DNA of 64,000 bases from Clostridium sp. M62/1 (GTDB taxonomy: Bacteria; Bacillota; Clostridia; Lachnospirales; Lachnospiraceae): positions 3,044,001-3,108,000 of the forward strand of contig NZ_CP085988.1 of assembly GCF_020736365.1 (NCBI RefSeq), read 5' to 3'. The translations under genes were made by a program, and so were the position numbers. Numbering within the stretch: the first letter of the stretch is position 1; every line of letters begins with the position of its first letter. This document shows positions 57,013 to 64,000 of the stretch, one piece after another. The notes beneath the pieces were generated by a model, which made no database searches, was not told where the DNA came from, and was given only the letters and a program-made list of their open reading frames with translations.

Positions 57013-57015
57013 ATA

Positions 57016-57492
57016 TCACCCCTCCTTCCCCACAATATCTTCCGCTATCACCGCAAGGCTGTTTAAGAACATCAGCGCTCCTCCCACCGGCATGGCGCCA
57101 TAGGGAACAGACATGGGCAGCAGCATAGCCGGCGATGTCTGATTTCCCACTGTTCCTAATATTTTGATGCCCTGCACAATAAGGAGAAGAAAGAATGCTG
57201 CCATCAGCAGGTTTACAAGAATCGAAAGCCCCTTGACTGCCTTCTCAGGAACATGTTCCCAGAGGATTTTGACTGACATTAAAAGATCATAGCGCACTGC
57301 ATATCCTGTTCCCAGAAATACGATATAAATCATCACATATCTGGAAAACTCTTCTGACCAGGGAAGGGACATTTTCAGTCCCCTGTAAATCACCTGGATA
57401 ATAATCACAAGGCTCATGGCAGTCAGAAGAGCAGCCAGAATTAATTTTACCGCTCTGTTGAGGTGATCCATAAAGCAAATATACGCTCTCAC
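57016..57492 (-). CDS. dctQ: TRAP transporter small permease DctQ
   Basis: 158 residues, four TM segments. The family motif LPWSEEFSRYVMIYIVFLGTG contains the conserved W-S-E-E core. It bridges DctP and DctM. It lies 18 bases after dctP and is tightly joined to dctM. Confidence 0.93.
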   Translation of the reverse strand: MRAYICFMDHLNRAVKLILAALLTAMSLVIIIQVIYRGLKMSLPWSEEFSRYVMIYIVFLGTGYAVRYDLLMSVKILWEHVPEKAVKGLSILVNLLMAAFFLLLIVQGIKILGTVGNQTSPAMLLPMSVPYGAMPVGGALMFLNSLAVIAEDIVGKEG

Positions 57493-57510
57493 CCCTTCAC
57501 CCCCTTCTCC

Positions 57511-58305
57511 TTACTCTGTTTCCTTAATTTTCTGAAGGATCTGTGCATACTCCGGATGGGCGTCATAAACGCTCTGAACGGCCTCCCGGAATCCATCCAT
57601 ATCAAGCTCTGATTCCGGAATTACCTCCATTCCGGCTTCTGCCGCCTCCTCTGCCATCTGCTTGTCAATATCACGGCAGAACTGAAGCTGGTAGCTTTCC
57701 GCCTCCTCTGCGCTCTCCTCCAGTATGGTCCTGACGTCTTCCGGAAGGCCGTCAAACTTCGCCTGATTCATAAGTGCTGCTGACGGGGCATAGAAATGGC
57801 TGGTCAGTGACATATATTTCTGAACCTCATTGTATTTACTGGGCAGAATCCAGGTCAGCGGCCCCTCCATCCCATCCACGGTTCCCTGCTGGAGGGCAGT
57901 ATAAAGTTCTCCTGTTCCCATAGGAGTCGGGTCTGCTCCCAGTGCTGAAAAGGCTTCCATATGGATTTTATTTTCCATGGTTCTCACCTTCAGTCCCCTG
58001 ATATCTTCCGGCGATTTCACCGGGCGGATATTGTTGCAGAAATGTCTGAAACCGTTTACGCCCCAGGATAAGAATTTTACTCCCACTTTTTCCTCTACCA
58101 GCTCTTTAAACTTTTCACAGTACTGGTACATGTGGTTGTCTTCGCTGGCCGGCGCTGAATTTGCCAGCACCAGAACGGTTGTATCTGTCCCCGATGCATC
58201 TGCCGCTGCATTTCCGGAAGCAGAATCCGTTCCCTGGCTTTTGCATCCTGTCAAAACTGTTCCCATCATTCCAACTACCAGAAGTCCCGCAAAAAAACGC
58301 TTCAT
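57511..58305 (-). CDS. dctP: TRAP transporter binding protein DctP, internally deleted
   Basis: 264 residues including a lipoprotein signal (LTGC, Cys21); relatives have about 330-345. The region after FKELVEEK passes straight into VGVKFLSWGVNGFRHF. In intact relatives these two segments are separated by about 75-80 residues, starting with the strand after EEK(T)GG and ending just before the GVK/GIKVLGWG strand. Most of the first lobe is therefore missing, while the C-terminal part (LKVRTMENKIHMEAFSALGADPTPM, GELYTALQQGTVDGMEGP) is intact. The reading frame is kept. ATG 58305 follows GGAGG. Function is doubtful unless an intact copy lies elsewhere. Confidence 0.82.
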   Translation of the reverse strand: MKRFFAGLLVVGMMGTVLTGCKSQGTDSASGNAAADASGTDTTVLVLANSAPASEDNHMYQYCEKFKELVEEKVGVKFLSWGVNGFRHFCNNIRPVKSPEDIRGLKVRTMENKIHMEAFSALGADPTPMGTGELYTALQQGTVDGMEGPLTWILPSKYNEVQKYMSLTSHFYAPSAALMNQAKFDGLPEDVRTILEESAEEAESYQLQFCRDIDKQMAEEAAEAGMEVIPESELDMDGFREAVQSVYDAHPEYAQILQKIKETE

Positions 58306-58360
58306 TTTGTATCCTCCCCTGTTTTTTCTGTTATTTCTATGAATTTTCCAAAAATCGTCT

Positions 58361-59308
58361 TTACTTCCCTTCTGCCACCACAAACTGCGGCTTTCTGCCT
58401 GACAGCACGTCATCCACTGCCTTTGCCGCCGTCACGGCCATACGCTCCATGGCCTCTTTTGTGAGCGCCGCATTGTGGGGCGATAAAATCACATTTTCCA
58501 GCTGAAACAGTCCGCTGTCCTTTTTTGGCGGCTCCTTCTCAAAGACGTCGAGGGCTGCTCCGGCAATCACCCCCTGACTCAGCGCACCGATCAGCTCCTT
58601 TTCCTTTACAAGTTCCCCCCCTCGCTGCGTTGATCAGCCAGGCGGTGCCCTTCATTCTTTTAAACTGTTCCATCCCAAACATGCCTCTCGTTTCCTCTGT
58701 GGACGGCATATGGATACTGACAAAATCTGAGACTTCCAGAAGCTCCTCCAGAGTTTCTGTCATTCTGGCCCCTTTTGCCTCCTTCACATAGGGATCATAG
58801 GCCGCAATCTCCATACCCAGTCCGTCTCCCGCTTTTTGGGCCACCAGTCTTCCGATTCTTCCAAATCCCGCAATTCCCAGAACCTTTCCGGACAGCTCCA
58901 TCGTGGGTCTCTGGTTTCTCACAGCAAAATTTCCGCTCCTGACCGCCCGGTCCATAACGGGCAGGTTCTTCCCACAGGCAAGAAGCAGGGCGATGCAGTG
59001 TTCTGCCACGCGTTTCCATTGGAAACGGGATCAAAGGTCACCCAGATTCCCGCCTGCTTCGCCGCCTCAATATCTATGTTGTCGTATCCGGCCCCGTGCC
59101 TGGCGATTACCCGAAGGCCCGGCTCTGCCTCTATCACACGCTTCCCAAAGGCTCCCAGCCTTGCAATGATGGCGCTGCACCCTCTTACGTCCTCTGCAAT
59201 CAGTTCCTCAGAAATTCCCCGCCCCATTTTCAGCTCATAGCCTCTCTCCAGCAGGTAATCTCTTCCCGGCTTTGCAATATCCTGGGGAAGCAATACTTTC
59301 TGTTTCAT
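58361..59308 (-). pseudogene. D-2-hydroxyacid dehydrogenase with two single-base frameshifts
   Basis: About 315 residues can be joined from three frames. Frame one runs MKQKVLLPQDIAKPGRDYLL to WVTFDPVSNGNA. Frame two runs AEHCIALLLACGKNLPVMDR through the NAD-binding GKVLGIAGFGRIGRLVAQ to INAARGG. Frame three runs VIAGAALDVFEKEP to the end. The first break, near 59010, is one base short (GCG-TGGCAG instead of GCGGTGGCAG). The second is in a run of seven C at 58615-58621, one base too long. The SerA/LdhA-type catalytic Arg, Glu and His positions are otherwise present. It could be decay, sequencing error or, for the C run, slippage. Confidence 0.85.
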
Positions 59309-59353
59309 GGCACCCCCTCCTTTTCTCTGGGCCTGTTTTGAGTTTTCCGGCTC

Positions 59354-60493
59354 TTAATTCTGTTTTTCAGGAAGTTCTGCCTGAAGTCCCCAGGTCTTTT
59401 TCAGTTCCAGAAGCTCCTCATACGTCTTAACCGGAACCGGTATTCCGTTCTCCCTGCGTTCCTTTTCCTTCCTGTATTCCAGCTCTCCCGGAAGAAGCAT
59501 CTCGGCCCCCTCCTCCCACATGGGAGTTTCCTTGATCCTTCGGAAGTACTCTCCCATCCGCTGTTTCATCTGCTCCCGGTCAATCACCGCATCAATATCA
59601 ACTGCGACAAAAAAGTGACCTGTCAGGCTTGGTTCCGTGGGCTGAGCGTACATGCTCTTCATCTGATGGGAGAACACTCCTCCTGTGACAACACCGGACA
59701 GAATATCCACCACATAGGCAAGTCCCAGTCCCTTGTAGCCTCCCACGGGGAGCAGAAAGCCCTTAAAGGCTTTTTCCGGATCATCGGTAGGTCTGCCCTC
59801 CTCATCCGTGGCCCAGTCCATGGGAATTTTTTCCCCTCTCTTGATCGCCAGAGTCAGTTTCCCCCCGGCCACCTTCGAGAGCGCCATATCCAGACAGAAA
59901 GGAAAGTCCCCATAGGTGGGAATTGCGACGGCTATGGGATTGTTCCCTGTCACCGGCCTTGAAGCCCCCGGCGCCGTCACAAGGGGAAGCACATTGGTCA
60001 TGGCAATTCCCGCCATGCCTTCCTTCGCAGCCATCCTGGCATAAACCGCTCCGGCGCCGAAGTGGTTGCTGTTCCTCACCCCAACCGCGGCAATATGATA
60101 TTTTTTCGCCAGTTCCATGGCTCTCTCCATGGCCCGCTTCCCGGCGATAAATCCCGCCCCTGCGTCTGCATCCAGAACCTCAAAGGCGCCCTCGCCGGAT
60201 ACCTTTCTCACATTCGGCCTCACATTGATTGCCCCGTTTCTCATTCTCTCGAAATAGGCCGGAACCCTCATGCAGCCGTGGGAAGAAATTCCCCACAAAT
60301 CAGTTTGTACGAGAGCCTCTGCGTGAAACTGTGCATCCCCTCTCTCCATGCCGGCCTTCTCGAACAGCTCCCTTACAAAGGATTCAAGATATCCGGCCTC
60401 CACCCTTACCTCATGCTTCACTTTCCAATCTGCCCTCCCTCTCATCAGCTTCTCCCTCTGCGTACTCTCCATCCTCTGTTTCATTTCTGTCAC
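59354..60493 (-). CDS. Malate/L-lactate dehydrogenase family oxidoreductase (Ldh2/YlbC type)
   Basis: 379 residues. The non-Rossmann NAD(P)-dependent family is shown by ALVQTDLWGISSHGCMRVPAYF, GVRNSNHFGAGAVYARMA (catalytic His), NPIAVAIPTYGD and GGYKGLGLAYVVDILSGV. Relatives oxidise malate, sulfolactate, ureidoglycolate or 2,3-diketogulonate partners. The GTG at 60493 overlaps the aldolase stop (GTGA); ATG 60484 is an alternative start. Substrate unknown; it should be a 2-hydroxyacid made or used by this operon. Confidence 0.9.
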   Translation of the reverse strand: MTEMKQRMESTQREKLMRGRADWKVKHEVRVEAGYLESFVRELFEKAGMERGDAQFHAEALVQTDLWGISSHGCMRVPAYFERMRNGAINVRPNVRKVSGEGAFEVLDADAGAGFIAGKRAMERAMELAKKYHIAAVGVRNSNHFGAGAVYARMAAKEGMAGIAMTNVLPLVTAPGASRPVTGNNPIAVAIPTYGDFPFCLDMALSKVAGGKLTLAIKRGEKIPMDWATDEEGRPTDDPEKAFKGFLLPVGGYKGLGLAYVVDILSGVVTGGVFSHQMKSMYAQPTEPSLTGHFFVAVDIDAVIDREQMKQRMGEYFRRIKETPMWEEGAEMLLPGELEYRKEKERRENGIPVPVKTYEELLELKKTWGLQAELPEKQN

Positions 60494-61284
60494 CGCTCCG
60501 GGTACTCTTTCCTGAATTTCTGGACATTTTCCAGGGCCAGTTTTCCAAGACTTGTGGTATCTGACATGACCACCACATAGGTGTATCCCCTCTCATAGAG
60601 CTTTTTCGCCGCCTCAAAGTCTCCTGCCACCGTTCCCAGGAATTTGTCTGAGGCGAGAACCGTTCTCTCAATCTTCCCGATCGCCTCCTGTACCTCCGGA
60701 TGCTTCGGATTACAGAAGTGACCCATGGAAGTGGCCAGGTCCATAGGACCGATAAAAATACCGTCCAGCCCGCTGACCTTGACAATCTCTCCGATATTTT
60801 CTGCCGCCTCCGGCGTCTCCATTGCCGTCATGACCACAATCTGCTCGTTGGCATTCTCGAGATAATGATTTCCATTCATCCCGTATCCCCCTGCCCTGGG
60901 GCTTGGGGCAATCCCCCGGATCCCCTCAAGCGGATATTTGCAGGCCTTAACTGCCTCTTCTGCCTCCTGTCTTGTACTGACATAGGGAATCAGAATTCCG
61001 TAAAGTCCTGCGTCCAGCATCCTCTTGATAGCTACCGGATCATTCCATGGAGCCCTGGCAAAGGGGGCCACGTCGAACTTGGCGATGGCCTGCAGCTGGG
61101 AGATCAGCGTCAGAATATCTCCCGGCCCGTGTTCCATGTCAACCATCAGGAAATCAAATCCAGCTTTTCCCAGAACCTCTGCCGTGATGGGGCTTCCCGC
61201 CTGAAGCCAGGCCCCCACGGTTCTCTTGCGCTCTTTTAGGAGCCATTTTACCTTATTGTAGAAAATTTCATTTTGTCTGAGCAT
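60490..61284 (-). CDS. HpcH/HpaI-family aldolase
   Basis: A 264-residue class II aldolase of the pyruvate-dependent HpaI/GarL/RhmA group. Features are WLQAGSPITAEVLGKAGFDFLMVDMEHGPGD (base and metal-site start), AMETPEAAENIGEIVKV with the metal-binding Glu, and DGIFIGPMDLATSMGHFC with the metal-binding Asp. It splits 2-keto-3-deoxy-type acids into pyruvate and an aldehyde, or acts similarly on another substrate. First gene of the operon: AAGGAG precedes ATG 61284, behind a sigma-54 promoter. Confidence 0.92.
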   Translation of the reverse strand: MLRQNEIFYNKVKWLLKERKRTVGAWLQAGSPITAEVLGKAGFDFLMVDMEHGPGDILTLISQLQAIAKFDVAPFARAPWNDPVAIKRMLDAGLYGILIPYVSTRQEAEEAVKACKYPLEGIRGIAPSPRAGGYGMNGNHYLENANEQIVVMTAMETPEAAENIGEIVKVSGLDGIFIGPMDLATSMGHFCNPKHPEVQEAIGKIERTVLASDKFLGTVAGDFEAAKKLYERGYTYVVVMSDTTSLGKLALENVQKFRKEYPER

Positions 61285-61329
61285 ACCGTTTCTCCTTTTG
61301 TCTCCGTTTTCTCTGATGTTTATATATAA

Positions 61330-61345
61330 AGCAGACAGTATGCCA
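61330..61345 (-). promoter_or_regulatory. Sigma-54 promoter of the aldolase/TRAP operon
   Basis: On the minus strand TGGCATACTGTCTGCT has GG and GC separated by ten bases, matching the -24/-12 consensus (TGGCAC-N5-TTGC) with few changes. Transcription would start near 61320, 36 bases before the aldolase ATG. Confidence 0.8.
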
Positions 61346-61586
61346 TTTTTTGTTGCTTTTGTACTGTTTTCCTCCTTTTTTCTAATATTATTTAGTAATA
61401 TAACCTATTTTTTTGTCTGAATGCGGTGTTTTTTCGTCTTCAGAACCCCGGCTCCGGCTGCCTCCGCATTCTGGTCTGGCTGGAAATCTCGGTTTCAGGT
61501 TCTTTTTTACATTATTTTTTTCTGTTTTTTTCGATATTGATTGTTTTATACGGGGATTTTCACTGCTTCTCTTTCTCCATATTACT

Positions 61587-61629
61587 TTTTAAAACATTTT
61601 GTTTTAAAATATTGAATCTAAATGTTTTA
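61587..61629 (-). promoter_or_regulatory. Candidate activator-binding inverted repeats
   Basis: TTTTAAAAC (61587-61595) and GTTTTAAAA (61601-61609) are perfect 9-bp arms with a 5-nt spacer. TAAAACATTT (61590-61599) is repeated inverted as AAATGTTTTA (61620-61629). Located about 245-300 bases upstream of the -24/-12 element and about 100 bases before the activator gene, the expected place for an enhancer. The stretch 61346-61586 is AT-rich with no gene. Confidence 0.6.
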
Positions 61630-61730
61630 TCAGACACTATCTGTTGCATTTCGCTGAACAGAACGCTATACTGAAGATACAGGATATGTTTAAGCCTCTG
61701 CTCAGAGTCCGTCCGCGAAAGGAGAAGCCT

Positions 61731-63665
61731 ATGATTCGCTTTGCCCTGGCAGTTCCCTGCCACAATTTTATCAGCGATGCCTTTGAAATTTTTAAACAGC
61801 ACAATGAGATGGGAAGAGCCTATGATCTGGAAGATTATTCCATGGAAGAGGTGATTGTCACAGAAGAAACGGTGGGAATGGTGAAAATTGACGCAGATGT
61901 GATAATTACCAGAGGACTTCTGGCTGAAATACTGAAGAGCATTCAGGGAGATATACCGGTTGTGGAGATCGCCGTTCCGGCCACCGACACTCTCCGGGTG
62001 GTACTCAAGTGCATCGAAGCCTTTCACGCCCGCAAGGTAGGCATTATCGCCTCACACAACATGGTCATGGGGGCTGCGGAGATTCAGGATTTTCTCGATA
62101 TTCCGTTAGAAACCTATATTCTGACACAGGACTGGAACGGCCCCAAGCTGGTCGATCAGGCGGTCAGGGAGGGGTGTGACGCCATCGTAGGCGGTGTGAA
62201 CACCTGCAGCTATGCCTCCAGCATCAATGTACCAAATCTGTTTATTCCCACCGGCCACGATTCCTTCTGGCAGGGGATCACGGCAGCCAAGCGCGCTGCC
62301 GCCATCAGCCGGACAGAGCAGGAGAAGACAAGCCGCATCCACGTTCTTCTGAACGCCTCCAAGGAAGGGCTTTTATCCATCGACAGCCTCAGATACATCC
62401 GCATGGTCAACCATTCTGCCAGAAAGATCCTGCACATCTCAGAGTCCATCACAGGGATGAAGGTCATGGATGCCCCCTTTCCCCGGGAATTTAAAAAGCT
62501 GCTGCTGGAGGATACGGCCTGCACCAACGAAATTTTTAAATACGGCGATATGATGCTCAATGTCACCAAATACCCCGTCATGGTCCAAAACTCCAATATG
62601 GGTATTGTGGTGAGCTTCCAGAACATCAGCGACATTATGGATCTGGAAAATGACATCCGGCGAAAGATTCACAGCAAGGGACATGTGGCCAAGGCCCATT
62701 TTGACGATATTGTCGGAGAGTCCCCGGCGATCCGCTCCACCATCCAGACTGCGCAGAAATACAGCCGCACAGATTCCAATATTCTTCTGATCGGCCAGAG
62801 CGGGACGGGCAAGGAGCTGTTCGCCCAGAGTATCCACAATCACAGCATGCGAAAAGACGGCCCCTTTGTGGCTGTCAACTGCGCTGCCATACCGGAAAAT
62901 CTGCTTGAAAGTGAGCTGTTCGGCTACACTGCCGGCGCCTTTACAGGAGCGCAGAAGGGCGGAAAGCCCGGCTACTTTGAGCTGGCACACAACGGCACTC
63001 TCTTCCTCGACGAGATCGGAGAGATTCCTCTCAAATTTCAGGCGAAGCTGCTGCGGGCTATCCAGGAGCGGGAGATTATGAGGCTTGGAAGCGACCGCAC
63101 GATTTCTGTGAATATCCGCATCATAGCCGCCACCAACCGGAATCTGGAACAGCTGGTGAGAGAGGGGGAATTCCGGGAGGATCTCTTTTACCGGCTGGAT
63201 GTGCTGCGCATTGAGATCCCCTTTCTGGAAAACAGAAGGGAGGATATTCCCCTTCTGGCCCGGGGATGGCTCCTGAAACATGCCCCCGGCACGGAGCTGT
63301 CCGACGATGCCTGCCGCCTCTTGTCCCAGGCTGAATGGAACGGGAACATCCGGCAGCTTTTCAATATCTGTGAACGCCTCTCCGTCCTCTGCAGCGGAAG
63401 CCTTATCGCCGGGAAGGATGTGAGAAATGTGCTGCCAACGCTCCCGCAGGAGCCAGGTTCCCCCGCTCTTCCCCTTCCGGCTGAGCCTTCCCTCCCGCCG
63501 GCTGCCCCATTCAGATCTGCAGAAGAAGACAGCCCCAAAGACAGTGAGCGGGAGACCATCCTGAAAGCCCTGGAAATATGCCGCTACAGCCGCTCCAGAG
63601 CTGCCGCCCTTCTGGGAATCAGCCGTTCCACTCTGTGGAGGAAAATGAAAGAATTCAATCTTTAA
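61731..63665 (+). CDS. Sigma-54-dependent transcriptional activator, PrpR-type sensor
   Basis: 644 residues. The N-terminal PrpR_N-like receptor domain (about 1-170, ADVIITRGLLAEIL) is followed by a PAS-like region (about 195-305). The AAA+ domain has Walker A GQSGTGKE, the sigma-54 contact loop GAFTGA and Walker B GTLFLDEIGEIP. A Pro/Ser-rich linker leads to a Fis-type HTH (SRAAALLGISRSTLWRKMKEF). ATG 61731 follows AAAGGAG; the frame opens earlier but without a site. It is divergent from the aldolase operon and is its likely activator, responding to a metabolite through the PrpR domain. Confidence 0.93.
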   Translation: MIRFALAVPCHNFISDAFEIFKQHNEMGRAYDLEDYSMEEVIVTEETVGMVKIDADVIITRGLLAEILKSIQGDIPVVEIAVPATDTLRVVLKCIEAFHARKVGIIASHNMVMGAAEIQDFLDIPLETYILTQDWNGPKLVDQAVREGCDAIVGGVNTCSYASSINVPNLFIPTGHDSFWQGITAAKRAAAISRTEQEKTSRIHVLLNASKEGLLSIDSLRYIRMVNHSARKILHISESITGMKVMDAPFPREFKKLLLEDTACTNEIFKYGDMMLNVTKYPVMVQNSNMGIVVSFQNISDIMDLENDIRRKIHSKGHVAKAHFDDIVGESPAIRSTIQTAQKYSRTDSNILLIGQSGTGKELFAQSIHNHSMRKDGPFVAVNCAAIPENLLESELFGYTAGAFTGAQKGGKPGYFELAHNGTLFLDEIGEIPLKFQAKLLRAIQEREIMRLGSDRTISVNIRIIAATNRNLEQLVREGEFREDLFYRLDVLRIEIPFLENRREDIPLLARGWLLKHAPGTELSDDACRLLSQAEWNGNIRQLFNICERLSVLCSGSLIAGKDVRNVLPTLPQEPGSPALPLPAEPSLPPAAPFRSAEEDSPKDSERETILKALEICRYSRSRAAALLGISRSTLWRKMKEFNL

Positions 63666-63673
63666 ATTTCTGT

Positions 63674-63722
63674 AAAAAAAGCAGGCAGCACACTGAATCA
63701 TGCAGTATGCTGCCTGCTTTTT
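63674..63722. terminator. Bidirectional terminator after the sigma-54 activator
   Basis: AAAAAAAGCAGGCAGCA-type arm pairs with TGCTGCCTGC and a T-run follows. It lies between convergent genes. Confidence 0.85.
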
Positions 63723-63824
63723 TTCGCGATCGTTTTTCCCTGTCAATCTTTTCAAAAAAGACCGCAGACGCCTTTTCCGCGTTCTTTCCCTCTATCCTCC
63801 ATAAACTCTGTCACCGGTCTGCTA

Positions 63825-64000
63825 TCAGAAATCAGAGGCCGGACCTGCTGGCCCGCTCTGCTGGCCGGAGTCTGAAGGCGCTGCCTGTTCTGTACTCTGA
63901 GCGGTATCTCCTGCGGCACTGTCTGCCGGAACCTCTGTGCAGGCTCCGCTGCCGTCGGCCTGATACTTCACGCCATTTCTGTCCAGGATTGTGTTCACCG
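63825..64000 (-). CDS. C-terminal fragment of an unidentified protein (runs off the window)
   Basis: An open frame enters from beyond 64000 and ends in TGA at 63825-63827. The last 58 codons read TILDRNGVKYQADGSGAC, then a low-complexity Ala/Ser/Gly/Gln tail ending PAGPASDF. The single Cys and the Ser/Gln tail are not enough to name a family; the composition suggests an exported protein. Codon use is like its neighbours. Confidence 0.5.
   Translation of the reverse strand, partial: VNTILDRNGVKYQADGSGACTEVPADSAAGDTAQSTEQAAPSDSGQQSGPAGPASDF

Noticed and set aside
62439..63755. Long minus-strand frame opposite the sigma-54 activator
   Set aside because: Antisense to a gene with intact AAA+ motifs; no family resemblance or ribosome site.

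Overview
The window looks like a chromosomal segment of an anaerobic, spore-forming Lachnospiraceae bacterium, and the closest match by gene content is Clostridium symbiosum. The main reasons are a complete Na+-coupled hydroxyglutarate pathway for glutamate fermentation (33.8-44.2 kb), a YtaF-type sporulation membrane protein, AGGAGG ribosome binding sites, groESL behind a CIRCE operator, and a moderate GC content. The species is inferred; there is no 16S gene, tRNA or other marker in the window.

Region by region. 0-3 kb: an iron-related locus with a decayed feoB remnant, a DtxR-type regulator, and a DUF3793-flavodoxin-DUF2325 set read from a promoter that carries two palindromic boxes. 3-10.3 kb: a class A penicillin-binding protein, a YtaF-like protein, a P-type Ca2+ ATPase and the cobaltochelatase CbiK. 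10.7-18.8 kb: an oligopeptide ABC importer (oppBCDF plus two tandem oppA copies). 19-23.9 kb: rpsB-tsf, then an orphan sulfite/nitrite reductase divergent from a LysR regulator. 23.9-28 kb: a ferric-type ABC importer. 28.4-33.5 kb: a PHP phosphoesterase, groESL, a 48-bp tandem array, a small acidic membrane protein and an IclR regulator.

33.8-44.4 kb is the centrepiece. Ten minus-strand genes (gcdD, gcdC2, gcdC1, gcdB, gctA, gctB, gcdA, hgdC, hgdA, hgdB) follow a perfect consensus promoter. Their products activate 2-hydroxyglutarate to its CoA ester (GctAB), dehydrate it with a radical dehydratase (HgdAB with activator HgdC), and decarboxylate glutaconyl-CoA to crotonyl-CoA while pumping Na+ (GcdABCD). 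One biotin carrier holds two complete biotinyl domains. glnS, an L-lactate dehydrogenase behind a Rex-like site, a choline-binding-type surface protein, a K+-dependent membrane pyrophosphatase and a CorC/HlyC-like protein follow.

53.5-63.7 kb is a sigma-54-controlled catabolic island. A PrpR-type activator is divergent from an operon encoding an HpaI-type aldolase, a malate/lactate dehydrogenase-family oxidoreductase, a hydroxyacid dehydrogenase (two frameshifts), a TRAP transporter whose binding protein has a large internal deletion, a lactonase-like hydrolase and an acid-sugar kinase. The substrate is not identifiable from sequence alone.

Scattered through intergenic spaces are members of a structured repeat family (10.6, 19.0, 26.7, 29.2 and probably 51.6 kb). 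They share sequence blocks and end in a hairpin whose arms change together. Other unexplained structures are a 34-bp two-tier hairpin between gcdA and hgdC and a 21-bp perfect hairpin upstream of oppB. No CRISPR array, transposase, prophage, rRNA or tRNA was seen.
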